Assembly: GCA_025353965.1 (NCBI GenBank)
Contig: JANXNS010000146.1
Coordinates: forward strand, 1 to 37,786
DNA length: 37,786 nt
Source of the DNA: Aquihabitans sp.
GTDB taxonomy: Bacteria > Actinomycetota > Acidimicrobiia > Acidimicrobiales > Iamiaceae
Reading direction: 5' to 3'
The position numbers and the translations under genes were made by a program. The notes under the pieces were generated by a model. The model saw only the letters and a program-made list of their open reading frames with translations. It ran no database searches and was not told where the DNA came from. Below are positions 27,701 through 36,033 of this stretch, in pieces. Numbering within the stretch: the stretch's first letter is position 1; the number at the start of each line of letters is the position of its first letter.

Positions 27701-29764
27701 GTGGCCAATCCCCGTATGTCCGCAGAGATTGGTCGGGTGCTCGGGGGGCGTTACCGGTTGGTCGCCCCCATCGGCTTGGGCGCGTCGGCCCAGGTGTACC
27801 TGGCCGACGATGTGCGCCTCCGCCGCCGCGTCGCCCTCAAAATGCTCCACGACGCGTTGGCAGGCGATGCCGAGTTCTTGCGTCGTTTCCGCGCTGAGGC
27901 CCGGGCGGCGGCGGCCCTGAGCCACCCCAATGTGATGGCGGTCTACGACTGGGGTGACGATGACGTGGCCTTCATTGTCACCGAGTATCTCGGTGGCGGC
28001 AGCCTGCGGGCCTTGCTGGATGGCGGCCAGTTACTGACCCCTTCGCAGGCGCTCACCGTTGGGCTTGAGGCAGCGCGGGCGCTTGATTACGCCCACCGGC
28101 GCGGGTTCGTCCATCGCGATATCAAGCCAGCCAACCTGCTCTTCGGGGAGGAGCAACGGCTCAGAATTGCCGATTTCGGGCTGGCCCGGGCCTTGGCGGA
28201 GGCGGCGTGGACCGAACCGCAGGGGGCCATGTTGGGTACCGCTCGCTACGCGGCACCTGAGCAAGCCAAGGGCGAGAAGCTCGATGGCAAGGCTGATGTC
28301 TATGCGCTGGCTCTGGTGATGATCGAGGCCGTTACCGGCACAGTCCCGTTTGCGGCCGACACCACGATCGGCACCCTCATGGCTCGGGTGGGCAAACAAC
28401 TCGAGGTTCCCGACTCGCTCGGTCCCCTGCAGGAGATCCTCATCCGCGCCGGCCACCCGGACCCGGACCAGCGCATAGACGCGCGGGCGCTGGCCACGGG
28501 TTTGTTGCGAGCAGCCAAGGCTCTGCCTAAGCCCGACCTGTTGCCTCTGGCTGGCGCCCTGTTGGCGGCCGATGATGCGTTGGTCGATGCCGATCCAACC
28601 ATCCATGCCCCGGCCATCGAGGTTGCCAAACCAGACCTCACCGCAGAGGACCTCGATCTCGCCCCACCCGATTGGGTCAATCAGTCGGACCCAGACCTTG
28701 AGTCCGAGCCGGTACCAGCGGGCGCCATTGTCGACGCCCCGCTGGCGGCGCCGGTAGCGGCGGTGGTTGCCCCTCCTGCTCCTGCACCGCCAACAGATGA
28801 CGACGGGCCAGGCCCCGATCCCGGCGTCGACTCAATGGGCGCAACCGGCGGGGGCCGCCGGAAGTGGCCGTGGGTGGTGGTGGTGCTGGCGCTGCTCTTG
28901 GGCGGGGGCGGTGCCGCCGCCGCGATCGCAGCTAGCCGGGATACAGCAGCTCCCCAGCGAGTGGTCATTCTTCCGGTACCCATCCTCTCGGGCCGGAGCC
29001 AGGAGGCAGCCGAGGCCGTTGCGGCTGCCGCTGGGTGGAAAACCACGGTGGTCAAGGTGCGCCGTGATGGCTCGCTCAAGGGCGAGGTTCTAGCCACGAA
29101 CCCCAAAGCCGGTACGCGGCTCAAGGCCGGTCGGGCGATAGAACTCACGGTCTCGGAAGGCCAGACCGTGGTTGCGGTACCGGTTGCCGATTTGGTTGGA
29201 AAGCCCTTGGCGGACGTAACCGCTCAGCTCGCGGCCTTGGGGCTCAAGACCACAACCGCCCAGACTCGTTTCGACGAGAAGGTGGTCGATGGGTCCGTCC
29301 TTGGTGCGGTTGGGGACACCCCGGCCAAGTTGGAGAAGGGTTCCACGGTGCGTGTCGTGGTCTCCAAGGGTCCGGAGCCACGGGTCGTGCCCTCGGGCCT
29401 GCAGGGGAGTACCCAGGCGGAGGCCACCTCGGCCATTACTGACGTCGGCCTCAAGGTAGCGGTGAACCTTCAGTACAACGACACGGTTCGCGCCGGCCAA
29501 GTGGTCTCCCAGAATCCTGCGGGCGGGTCCTCTCGTCCTCGTGGGAGCACCGTGACCATCGAAGTTTCACGCGGTCCAGAGATGGTTGCCGTTCCGGACG
29601 TCACCGGAGCCAGCACGTCGAAACAGGCTGCCGCCATTCTGCGAGCGGCGGGGCTCAAGCCGGGCTCGGTGAGCGGCCCCTCGGAAGGAAACCCCATCGG
29701 TACCTCGCCCGGGCGCGGTACCAAGGTCAAGAAGGGGTCGACGGTCAACATTCTTTTGGGCTGA
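27701..29764 (+). CDS. PASTA-domain Ser/Thr protein kinase (PknB/StkP type)
   Basis: 687 residues. The kinase domain comes first: glycine loop GLGASAQV, VALKML with Lys47, HRDIKPANLL (residues 138-147), DFGLA (158-162) and AAPEQA. A Pro/Asp-rich linker of about 100 residues follows, then one membrane helix (WVVVVLALLLGGGG, near residue 390) and four PASTA repeats of about 65-70 residues to the end. Such kinases sense muropeptides or lipid II and control cell wall growth and division. No rodA, pbpA, pstP or FHA gene lies beside it, unlike the classical actinobacterial pknAB cluster. GTG 27701 follows TACCCT by 6 nt, which settles the start. Confidence 0.94.
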   Translation: MANPRMSAEIGRVLGGRYRLVAPIGLGASAQVYLADDVRLRRRVALKMLHDALAGDAEFLRRFRAEARAAAALSHPNVMAVYDWGDDDVAFIVTEYLGGGSLRALLDGGQLLTPSQALTVGLEAARALDYAHRRGFVHRDIKPANLLFGEEQRLRIADFGLARALAEAAWTEPQGAMLGTARYAAPEQAKGEKLDGKADVYALALVMIEAVTGTVPFAADTTIGTLMARVGKQLEVPDSLGPLQEILIRAGHPDPDQRIDARALATGLLRAAKALPKPDLLPLAGALLAADDALVDADPTIHAPAIEVAKPDLTAEDLDLAPPDWVNQSDPDLESEPVPAGAIVDAPLAAPVAAVVAPPAPAPPTDDDGPGPDPGVDSMGATGGGRRKWPWVVVVLALLLGGGGAAAAIAASRDTAAPQRVVILPVPILSGRSQEAAEAVAAAAGWKTTVVKVRRDGSLKGEVLATNPKAGTRLKAGRAIELTVSEGQTVVAVPVADLVGKPLADVTAQLAALGLKTTTAQTRFDEKVVDGSVLGAVGDTPAKLEKGSTVRVVVSKGPEPRVVPSGLQGSTQAEATSAITDVGLKVAVNLQYNDTVRAGQVVSQNPAGGSSRPRGSTVTIEVSRGPEMVAVPDVTGASTSKQAAAILRAAGLKPGSVSGPSEGNPIGTSPGRGTKVKKGSTVNILLG

Positions 29765-29795
29765 CGTGACCGATTCCCGGAGAACGACCCTGGGT

Positions 29796-29813
29796 CTTGA
29801 CCCGCGGGTCAAG
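29796..29813. promoter_or_regulatory. Palindromic operator before the MFS exporter gene
   Basis: CTTGACCCGCGGGTCAAG is a perfect 18-bp inverted repeat directly abutting the -10 box TAACCT (29814-29819). Ten bases further left is another GACCC-T-GGGTC arm pair (29786-29796), so four alternating GACCC/GGGTC half-sites lie in a row. Position and symmetry suit a TetR-family repressor. The same arms occur before tetR. Confidence 0.85.
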
Positions 29814-29819
29814 TAACCT
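29814..29819 (+). promoter_or_regulatory. -10 box, leaderless start of the MFS exporter gene
   Basis: TAACCT with 7 nt to GTG 29827, directly abutting the palindromic operator. A bound repressor would block RNA polymerase here. Confidence 0.65.
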
Positions 29820-29826
29820 CCTCGCC

Positions 29827-31305
29827 GTGTCGGAGCGCAGACAGGTCGTCATTGCCGACGGGGTCGTTCCCCATAACCGCTGGCCAATTCTGGCCACGGT
29901 CCTTTTTGGACTCTTCTCGGTCAACGTAACCGTGACCATCCTGGCGATCTCGATCCACCGGATAGCCCGCGAACTCGGCACCAGCGAGCCCACCATGACC
30001 TGGGTGGTCCTCGGGCCCATGCTGGCCTTCGGCGTGATTGGTCCCTTGGTAGGCAAGCTTGGCGACCGGCTGGGGCATCGCCGCCTCTTCCTGGGGGGCC
30101 TGCTGGGGGCCGCCGTTATGGCGGCGGCTTCGGCGCTGGCTTGGAATGCGGGCTCGCTCATTGCCTTCCGGACCCTCGGTGCGATCGAGGGGGCAGCAAC
30201 AGGGCCTGCGTCCTTCGCCATCATCTCCCGGATTTTCCCGCGGACGGAACGGGTTCGGGCCCTGGGCTACTGGACCATGGTCGCGGCGGGCGCCCCGGTG
30301 ATTGGTGTGGTGGCGGGTGGCCCGTTGGTGGAGGCCTTCGGGTGGCGGATGATTTTCGTTGCCCAGGTCCCGATCGCCCTGATCGCCCTGTCGTTTGCGT
30401 GGCGGCTCCTGCCGGAGACGCCCAAGAACCGTCAGGGAAGTTTCGATCTGGCTGGCGCGGCGCTGGTTGCGCTGTCGGTTACCCCGCTGTTGTTGGCACT
30501 GACGGAAGGTCCCCGTATTGGTTGGGGTAGCCCGCTGGTGGTGGGCTGTGTGCTGGTCACCCCCGTGGCGGTGGCTGCCTTTGTCCGAGTCGAGCGTCGG
30601 GCGGCGGACCCGCTGCTCCCGCTCCGTTACCTGAGCCGACCGGGCTTCACCTTTGCCATCGTGACTCAGGCGTTTCTGAATGCGGCCTACATGGGGTCCT
30701 TCATCCTCACGCCGTTGCTCCTTCAAAACGTGTTGGGCTTTTCGGAGACTCGCACCGGTTTGGTGAGCATCTCCCGGCCCCTCGCTTTTTCATTGGCTGG
30801 CACCATGGCCGGAATGGTGGCGCTACGGCTGGGCGCCCGGCGGGCGGCAACGGGCGGGGCCATCGCGGTGGTGTGCGCCATGGCGTGGATGTCCACGTTG
30901 GGTGCGGGGTCGACGATCCCCATGATCATGGGTGCCCTGGCGTTGGCCGGGGTCGGCATGGGGATTGCCATGCCGCCGCTGGCGGCATCGGTCACGGTGT
31001 CGGTCGAGGACCACGATTTGGGTATTGCCGGGGCGGCCCAGCAAATGATGAGCCAGGTAGGCGTTGTCTTCGGCATCCAGATCATGCAGGCGGTTCAACA
31101 AGCGCGGGTTGGCGCAGTGGGCCAGGCTGCGAGCTACCACTGGGGCTATTCGGCCGGAATGATTCTGGCCTCGGTCGGCGTGGTCACCGCCACGCGGATT
31201 GTGGCGGCCAACCGCACGGCCAACGAGACGGTGGAAGACTGGAACCTGGAGGAGGACGGGGACCTGCCCGGTCCTGATCAACTGGAGCCGGTGAACCTGC
31301 TGTAG
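29827..31305 (+). CDS. MFS efflux transporter, DHA2 (EmrB/QacA) type
   Basis: 492 residues with about 14 hydrophobic segments. Motif A is in GPLVGKLGDRLGHRRLF, motif C-like AGAPVIGVVAGGPLVEAFGWRMIF follows, and the second half carries another transporter repeat. This is the drug:H+ antiporter family 2 pattern, so export of a toxic or hydrophobic compound is the expected role. The start GTG 29827 follows TAACCT by 7 nt, and a perfect 18-bp palindrome sits directly upstream of that box. The same palindrome core precedes the tetR gene at 32510, so TetR repression with ligand-induced release is the likely control. Confidence 0.92.
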   Translation: MSERRQVVIADGVVPHNRWPILATVLFGLFSVNVTVTILAISIHRIARELGTSEPTMTWVVLGPMLAFGVIGPLVGKLGDRLGHRRLFLGGLLGAAVMAAASALAWNAGSLIAFRTLGAIEGAATGPASFAIISRIFPRTERVRALGYWTMVAAGAPVIGVVAGGPLVEAFGWRMIFVAQVPIALIALSFAWRLLPETPKNRQGSFDLAGAALVALSVTPLLLALTEGPRIGWGSPLVVGCVLVTPVAVAAFVRVERRAADPLLPLRYLSRPGFTFAIVTQAFLNAAYMGSFILTPLLLQNVLGFSETRTGLVSISRPLAFSLAGTMAGMVALRLGARRAATGGAIAVVCAMAWMSTLGAGSTIPMIMGALALAGVGMGIAMPPLAASVTVSVEDHDLGIAGAAQQMMSQVGVVFGIQIMQAVQQARVGAVGQAASYHWGYSAGMILASVGVVTATRIVAANRTANETVEDWNLEEDGDLPGPDQLEPVNLL

Positions 31306-31329
31306 GTCCGCCGCCCCATGAGCAGTTGC

Positions 31330-31737
31330 TCAGTCCGTGATGCCCTGGATTTTGGCGGCGATTTCTGCGGCGATGGGGTCCGGCGATCCGGCCTGCATGG
31401 CCATGAGCTTGGTCATGTCGCCCTGGACCTTGATCTTGCCGGCCATGAAGGCCTGCATCCCGGCTTGCGGGTTGCCTTCGACGAGGATCGCCTTGGCCGT
31501 TTCGTACTCAAGGGTCACGGTGAGATCTGCGGTCTCGAGGTGGCCGAGTTCCATCTCGATGTCTCCGCTTGAGGTGTCGAGGTGGGCATCGATGTTGGCG
31601 TCGGAGACGTCCGCGGGCACATCGCTGATCACCAGGTTCATGCGCATCTGGTGAGGAGGCACGCCAGCCTTGCCCTCGTACTCAGCCCGGATGGCCTTGG
31701 CCTGGTCCAGCCACTCGCTGCTCAAGAACTTCGACAC
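31330..31737 (-). CDS. SCP2 sterol-transfer-domain protein
   Basis: 135 residues. The protein is essentially one SCP2 domain: ADLTVTLEYETAKAILVEGNPQAGMQAFMAGKIKVQGDMTKLMAMQ is the conserved lipid-binding core, and the N-terminus has FLSSEWLDQAKAIRAEY. SCP2 domains bind fatty acyl-CoAs or sterol-like lipids. GTG 31737 has a strong Shine-Dalgarno (GAGGAGG) 5 nt upstream, and a possible -10 TAGTGT lies at 31790-31795, giving a leadered transcript, unlike many neighbours. It lies between the MFS exporter and the TetR gene. Whether it belongs to that unit is not clear. Confidence 0.88.
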   Translation of the reverse strand: MSKFLSSEWLDQAKAIRAEYEGKAGVPPHQMRMNLVISDVPADVSDANIDAHLDTSSGDIEMELGHLETADLTVTLEYETAKAILVEGNPQAGMQAFMAGKIKVQGDMTKLMAMQAGSPDPIAAEIAAKIQGITD

Positions 31738-31789
31738 GGGTTCCTCCTCGGAACGAATCGGTCCACTGACCCTTTGCGGAGCCGGCCGG

Positions 31790-31795
31790 ACACTA
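31790..31795 (-). promoter_or_regulatory. Possible -10 box of the SCP2 gene
   Basis: TAGTGT on the minus strand about 52 nt before GTG 31737. The strong GAGGAGG ribosome binding site fits a leadered mRNA. Confidence 0.4.
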
Positions 31796-31856
31796 GTGGT
31801 TGGGTTAGAACGATGAGCCCAAGGTGACGAGGTTCACGCGTCAGGCCGCGGGGGTT

Positions 31857-32510
31857 TCAGGCCGGGATGGGAGCGGGTGCGACGTGGACGGCCAGGACCC
31901 TGCGGACGATCGATTCATCGGACGCAAGCGAGCACACCACCCATCGCCCAACGAAGGCGGCGAGTTCGTCGACCGGCATGGGCATGCGGCCAGTCCGGTG
32001 GAAGTGGCCGTAGTAGCCAACCGTGCCGACAACGCCGTAGGCCAATAGTTCGAGTGGCTCGTCGCGGACGGTGCCGTCGGCGATGCCCTCGCGGATGATG
32101 GTGCTCACGTCGTCGGTGTGAACCTCGGTGCCCTTGGTCCGTTCGTCGGCAAAGGCCTTCTCCATGTTCTCCACCTCGAGCAGGGCAAAGAAGTTGGCGT
32201 AGCTGGCCATGTAGCGAACGGATGCTTCTGCCCCTTGGCGGAGCCGAAGGAGCGGTTCAGCGGCCGGGTCAATGGCGTGGGCTTGTGCCCGGCGCAAACG
32301 GAGGCGATTCTGCTCAACGAGTTCGCGAAACAGCCCTTCCTTGTTTTCGAAATACCAGTAGAAGAGGCCCTTGGCCACCCCGGCGGCTTTCACGATGTCG
32401 AGAATGCGGGTCTCGGCGTACCCTCGCTCGGCGAAGAGCGTGGCCGCATGGTCGAGAAGCTGCTCCTTGCGCTCTTGGCCCTGGGCGGTGAGATGACGGT
32501 CCTCGCTCAT
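31857..32510 (-). CDS. TetR/AcrR-family transcriptional regulator
   Basis: 217 residues. The N-terminal helix-turn-helix is classic TetR: RKEQLLDHAATLFAERGYAETRILDIVKAAGVAKGLFYWYFENKEGLFRELV. The C-terminal helical domain would bind a ligand. A perfect 24-bp palindrome (32529-32552) lies 18 bp upstream of its start, and its core recurs before the MFS exporter gene, so autorepression plus exporter repression is likely. ATG 32510 is taken as the start. Further in-frame starts at 32528 and 32564 would run through the palindrome. A candidate promoter reads TTGACC (inside the palindrome), 18-bp spacer, TCCACT, then 8 nt to the ATG. Confidence 0.92.
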   Translation of the reverse strand: MSEDRHLTAQGQERKEQLLDHAATLFAERGYAETRILDIVKAAGVAKGLFYWYFENKEGLFRELVEQNRLRLRRAQAHAIDPAAEPLLRLRQGAEASVRYMASYANFFALLEVENMEKAFADERTKGTEVHTDDVSTIIREGIADGTVRDEPLELLAYGVVGTVGYYGHFHRTGRMPMPVDELAAFVGRWVVCSLASDESIVRRVLAVHVAPAPIPA

Positions 32511-32528
32511 GATCGGCCAGTGGATCAT

Positions 32529-32552
32529 CTCCTTGACCCATGGGTCAAGGAG
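32529..32552. promoter_or_regulatory. Palindromic operator before tetR
   Basis: A perfect 24-bp inverted repeat with core CTTGACCC-AT-GGGTCAAG extended by CTC and GAG on either side. It lies 18 bp upstream of the TetR start codon, and its TTGACC arm could be the -35 element. The core arms are identical to those at 29796-29813, differing only in the two central bases. Confidence 0.85.
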
Positions 32553-32646
32553 CGGCCATGCCACTCGCTGCGGGGCTGGGTGTGGTTGCCTGTCCTGGTC
32601 GCATCAAGTTGGTGCCGTGAATCGCTGCTGCCCTCCGGAGATCTCG

Positions 32647-33417
32647 ATGACCGAATCACCACTTCCTGATGACCTCATTGCGGGTGCCGAGCCCGCGTTC
32701 TTTGACGGTGGTCCCGCCGGGGCGTTGGTGTTGCACGGTTTCACTGGCAATCCCGCCTCCATGCGCGGTGTGGCTGAGGCGTTGGCTGCGGCCGGGTTCA
32801 CCGTTGACCTCCCGCTCCTCCCAGGGCATGGGACCAAGGTCGAAGACATGATCCCCACGGGCTTCGCTGACTGGTTGGGTCATGCTGAGCAGCGTTATCA
32901 GGCCTTGGCCGAGCGGTGCGACCACGTTGTGGTGGTAGGCCTCTCCATGGGTGGAGCGCTCACGGCGTGGCTCGGGTCCGAGCACCGAGAAATTGCTGGC
33001 CTGGTGTGTATCAACGCGGTGGTGTCCGTGCCCGACGGGATGCGTGAGGCCGTCACGGAGGTGCTGGCCTCGGGGGCGGATCGGTTCGCCGGCATCGGTT
33101 CAGACATCGCCGATCCGGACACGGTAGAGAGCGCCTACGCCGAGACGCCGCTGGCCCCGCTGCTCACCATGTTCGATGCGGCCGACAAGTTGGGTGGCCG
33201 CCTCGGCCAGATCACCTCACCGATGCTCATCGTGACCAGCACCCAAGATCACGTGGTCGCGCCCGAGAACTCGGATCTCCTGGCCGCTTCGGTGTCGGGG
33301 CCGGTGGAGCGCCTTCGCTGCGAGCGTAGCTATCACGTCGTCACCATGGATTACGACAAGGACATGGTGATGGCGGCCACGGTGGACTTTGCCGAGAAGG
33401 TCACAGCTGGCGCTTGA
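32647..33417 (+). CDS. Carboxylesterase/monoacylglycerol-lipase-like alpha/beta hydrolase (Est30 type)
   Basis: 256 residues. LVLHGFTGNPASMRGVAEAL (oxyanion turn) and LPLLPGHGTKVEDM are followed by VVVGLSMGGALTAWLG with nucleophile Ser100. TSTQDHVVAPENS supplies the Asp, and RSYHVVTMDYD the His. This set is that of Bacillus Est30 carboxylesterase and related lipases. ATG 32647 has CGGAG about 6 nt upstream. GTG 32617, in frame, is preceded by CAAGTT at 6 nt and is an alternative leaderless start. It is divergent from tetR with the operator palindrome in the shared 136-bp region, so it may respond to the same regulator. Confidence 0.85.
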   Translation: MTESPLPDDLIAGAEPAFFDGGPAGALVLHGFTGNPASMRGVAEALAAAGFTVDLPLLPGHGTKVEDMIPTGFADWLGHAEQRYQALAERCDHVVVVGLSMGGALTAWLGSEHREIAGLVCINAVVSVPDGMREAVTEVLASGADRFAGIGSDIADPDTVESAYAETPLAPLLTMFDAADKLGGRLGQITSPMLIVTSTQDHVVAPENSDLLAASVSGPVERLRCERSYHVVTMDYDKDMVMAATVDFAEKVTAGA

Positions 33418-33418
33418 G

Positions 33419-35674
33419 CTACCGGGTCACCCGGAGCACGAAGGTCGCGTCGTCCCCGCCGGATGAGAACCACGGTTGCCCGGCTTGCGAAATGCCGAGC
33501 CGTACTCGGTAGATCCCTGGGGGTAACGGCTGGAGCCCCGGATCGACCGCATACACGGTTACTTCCGCTCGAAACCGTTGGCCTGGCTCGACCCATCGGT
33601 CGATTTCGCCCGATGAGCGGGCACCGCCGGGGGCGTCGGTGGTGATAGGGGTGATGTCGGCCACCACCTGTACGCGGCCGTTCAGCCCGAAGCTGGCGGC
33701 ATCGGGCCAGGGCGCCACCCCACCCCGGTGGCGGCCGCGCATGGTGACGGTCACGGAACCGCCAGAGGTCACGGAAATCGTCTGTCTTGCTCGCTCATCG
33801 AGGTCAAGGTCCACTCGCCGGGCCGCTCGAGGCAGAGGCGCAGGAAAGTTCGCAGGGAGCAGGCGGCCCTGCTTGGCCAGCCGGTCTTGTTCGCCTCCGG
33901 GAGTTACCCATACGGCCAGGCCGACAGGCACCTTCCAAAAGTCCGCAAGGCCGCCTTGGTCGAGGAGGAGGACCCGATCCCCGTGCTTGATTCGGGCCGG
34001 GTCGTCGAGGCGGGCCACCACGTAGGGCGCCTCGGGCCGTTCGCCTCGGGACTGCTGGTACACGGAGACGTCGACTCCGGGCAGGTGGAATGGGTAGAGG
34101 AGCGTGGGGATCGCGTGGGCAGTTTGTCCCTCGATGGCAAGCTCCGACACCCCCAGCCGTCGGAGGTCATCGGGTGTGTTCCACCTCTCGGTGAGGAGGC
34201 TTTCAAAGGCTTGTGTGCCGGAAACGGTCCCGTATCGGGCGTAACCAAACCATCCGACCAGACCGACCACGAGGGCCAGGGCAACGCCGCGGTGCGCCGC
34301 CGGCTGGCGGCGGGCCCATGCGTGCTCCCTGAGGGCGATGAGCGCAGCGATGGCGCCGGCGCCGATCAAGCCGCCGACCGTGGCGCGCCAGAACGTTTGG
34401 CTGGGGTGGTCTCCGACGTAGCGAATGACGGCTGGAACCGCGAAGGGAGAGAACCGGCCGTCCAAGGTCATCGGGTCGCGGGCCGTTATCACGATGGCGC
34501 CGAGCACGCCGATGGCCATGGCCGCCGTGAGCATGTCGCGTAGCCGGGCCTGAATTGGCCGAGTGGCCAGCAGCGAGGCCAAGCCGAGGCTTACCCAGAG
34601 CGGGGTGAAGGAGTCGTTGTGGCGCCCGTAGATCCAGTGGTCGGCACGGAACTGGTTCTGGGCGAAGAAGACCACCGATGTTGCGAACACGACCGTCGCC
34701 GTGGCCAACAGAACACCTAAGGCGAATCGGCCTTCGACGGCCAAGTTTTTGACCCCCGCAAGAGCGCGGACTCGCACGGCTCGAAGCACCCACATCAACC
34801 CGATCACCGAGAGTCCTAGCGACCCGACAGCGAGATACCAGGCCTGCCCGAGGGCGGTGAGGATCAGTTCCCACAGGGCACTCCAGGAACTGATGAGGCC
34901 GAGCCAGTCACTCGTCCCACCCTCAAGCTGCTCGCTCGCCGCCCATCGCGATCCGATCACGACCCGGAACAACACATACCCCGCAGTGGTGAGGATCACG
35001 AGCAGAGCGGCGTTGATCCCGGCCACCCGGCGCGAGATCAATCTCGAGCGCGCCGCCACCACGAGAGCCGCTGCCGCGATCGGGAGGGTCAAGGTGAATC
35101 GCGGGTGCGTCGTCACCAGCGCGGCCACCATCGGTCCATAGGCGTACGGCCAATGCCGGCGCTCGCCCCGCTCGGTCTCGGTCATGGCCCAGGCCGCCAG
35201 TACCGAAGCAATCACCAACGGAAGGACCAGGTTTTCGGCAATGGCCGAGACGCCAGCGGCGATCACCGCGGGCACAACGGCCCCCACCCCGGCGGCGGCC
35301 AGCGCCACCCGCCGCGGCACGTTGGCCGTCTTGGTGAGCAGGGCAAACAAGAGGGGGAAAATCGACGCAAGCAGGATGGCATTGACCGCTAGCACGGCGC
35401 GCCATTGGGCTTCGGCCGTGTGGAAGACCGCCATGACCGGTGCCAGCACCACCGGATAGCCGATCGCATAGGAGGGCGATCGGGGCATCTGCCATTGGGC
35501 GCCGCCGGCCAGCCAACGGGCGTTTCCTACATAACCAGACTCGTCGAAGACAACGGATGGTCCACCGATTCGATGGGAGGACCACAGGTGGAAGGCCGCC
35601 AAGGTCAGGGTGATGACGATGAGCACGAGGTGCTGTTCAATCCCAGGCCGCCGGCCGGTGGTTGCTTTGCCCAT
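33419..35674 (-). CDS. GT-C-like multi-pass membrane glycosyltransferase (putative)
   Basis: 751 residues. After a first membrane helix, the loop PSVVFDESGYVGNARWLAGG holds Asp44-Glu45, as in the first external loop of GT-C (GT39/ArnT/PMT-like) enzymes. About 12 more hydrophobic segments follow. The last ~250 residues form an extracytoplasmic part that ends in a beta-rich region (VTVTMRGRHRGG to VRLGISQAGQPWF). It would use a polyprenyl-phosphate sugar, but donor and acceptor are unknown. ATG 35674 has an ideal GGAGGT 7 nt upstream and a TAGTGT box before it. The stop is 1 nt from the stop of the convergent esterase. Confidence 0.72.
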   Translation of the reverse strand: MGKATTGRRPGIEQHLVLIVITLTLAAFHLWSSHRIGGPSVVFDESGYVGNARWLAGGAQWQMPRSPSYAIGYPVVLAPVMAVFHTAEAQWRAVLAVNAILLASIFPLLFALLTKTANVPRRVALAAAGVGAVVPAVIAAGVSAIAENLVLPLVIASVLAAWAMTETERGERRHWPYAYGPMVAALVTTHPRFTLTLPIAAAALVVAARSRLISRRVAGINAALLVILTTAGYVLFRVVIGSRWAASEQLEGGTSDWLGLISSWSALWELILTALGQAWYLAVGSLGLSVIGLMWVLRAVRVRALAGVKNLAVEGRFALGVLLATATVVFATSVVFFAQNQFRADHWIYGRHNDSFTPLWVSLGLASLLATRPIQARLRDMLTAAMAIGVLGAIVITARDPMTLDGRFSPFAVPAVIRYVGDHPSQTFWRATVGGLIGAGAIAALIALREHAWARRQPAAHRGVALALVVGLVGWFGYARYGTVSGTQAFESLLTERWNTPDDLRRLGVSELAIEGQTAHAIPTLLYPFHLPGVDVSVYQQSRGERPEAPYVVARLDDPARIKHGDRVLLLDQGGLADFWKVPVGLAVWVTPGGEQDRLAKQGRLLPANFPAPLPRAARRVDLDLDERARQTISVTSGGSVTVTMRGRHRGGVAPWPDAASFGLNGRVQVVADITPITTDAPGGARSSGEIDRWVEPGQRFRAEVTVYAVDPGLQPLPPGIYRVRLGISQAGQPWFSSGGDDATFVLRVTR

Positions 35675-35716
35675 GCATGACACCTCCAGCCGACACTAAC
35701 GGGGTTCGGGAGGTCG

Positions 35717-35722
35717 TAGCAT
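35717..35722 (+). promoter_or_regulatory. -10 box, near-leaderless start of the gatCAB operon
   Basis: TAGCAT with 8 nt to ATG 35731. Confidence 0.55.
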
Positions 35723-35730
35723 TGACCTCC

Positions 35731-36033
35731 ATGTCTGCACGCATCACCCGCGACGACGTCATCCACGTCGCCACGCTCGCCCGCCTCGCATTAGACGACG
35801 AGCGCATCGAGACCTTCACCGGCCAGCTCGCCGCCATCCTCGAACATGCCCAGGACGTGGAGGCGCTCGACCTGGCCGATGTACCCCCCACCTCGCACCC
35901 CTACCCGCTGGTCAACGTGCTCCGGCCCGATGTCGCGACCGCAACCCTGAGCAACGAGCAGGCGCTCGCCGCAGCCCCCCAAGCCGAAAGCGGACGATTC
36001 CGAGTTCCCACCATCTTGGGGGAGGCCCCGTGA
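35731..36033 (+). CDS. gatC: Asp/Glu-tRNA(Asn/Gln) amidotransferase subunit C
   Basis: 100 residues. [53 protein letters not shown] and LRPD are standard GatC features. This small subunit wraps between GatA and GatB and stabilises the complex that amidates mischarged Glu-tRNA(Gln) or Asp-tRNA(Asn). ATG 35731 follows TAGCAT by 8 nt. Its stop overlaps the gatA start (GTGA), so gatCAB is one operon. An in-frame ORF extension to 35662 has no support. Confidence 0.95.
   Translation: MSARITRDDVIHVATLARLALDDERIETFTGQLAAILEHAQDVEALDLADVPPTSHPYPLVNVLRPDVATATLSNEQALAAAPQAESGRFRVPTILGEAP

Noticed and set aside
34741-34750. TTGACCCC-like half-site in the GT-C gene as another TetR operator
   Set aside because: It lacks the inverted second arm and lies inside a coding region; the same holds for the one near 2842.
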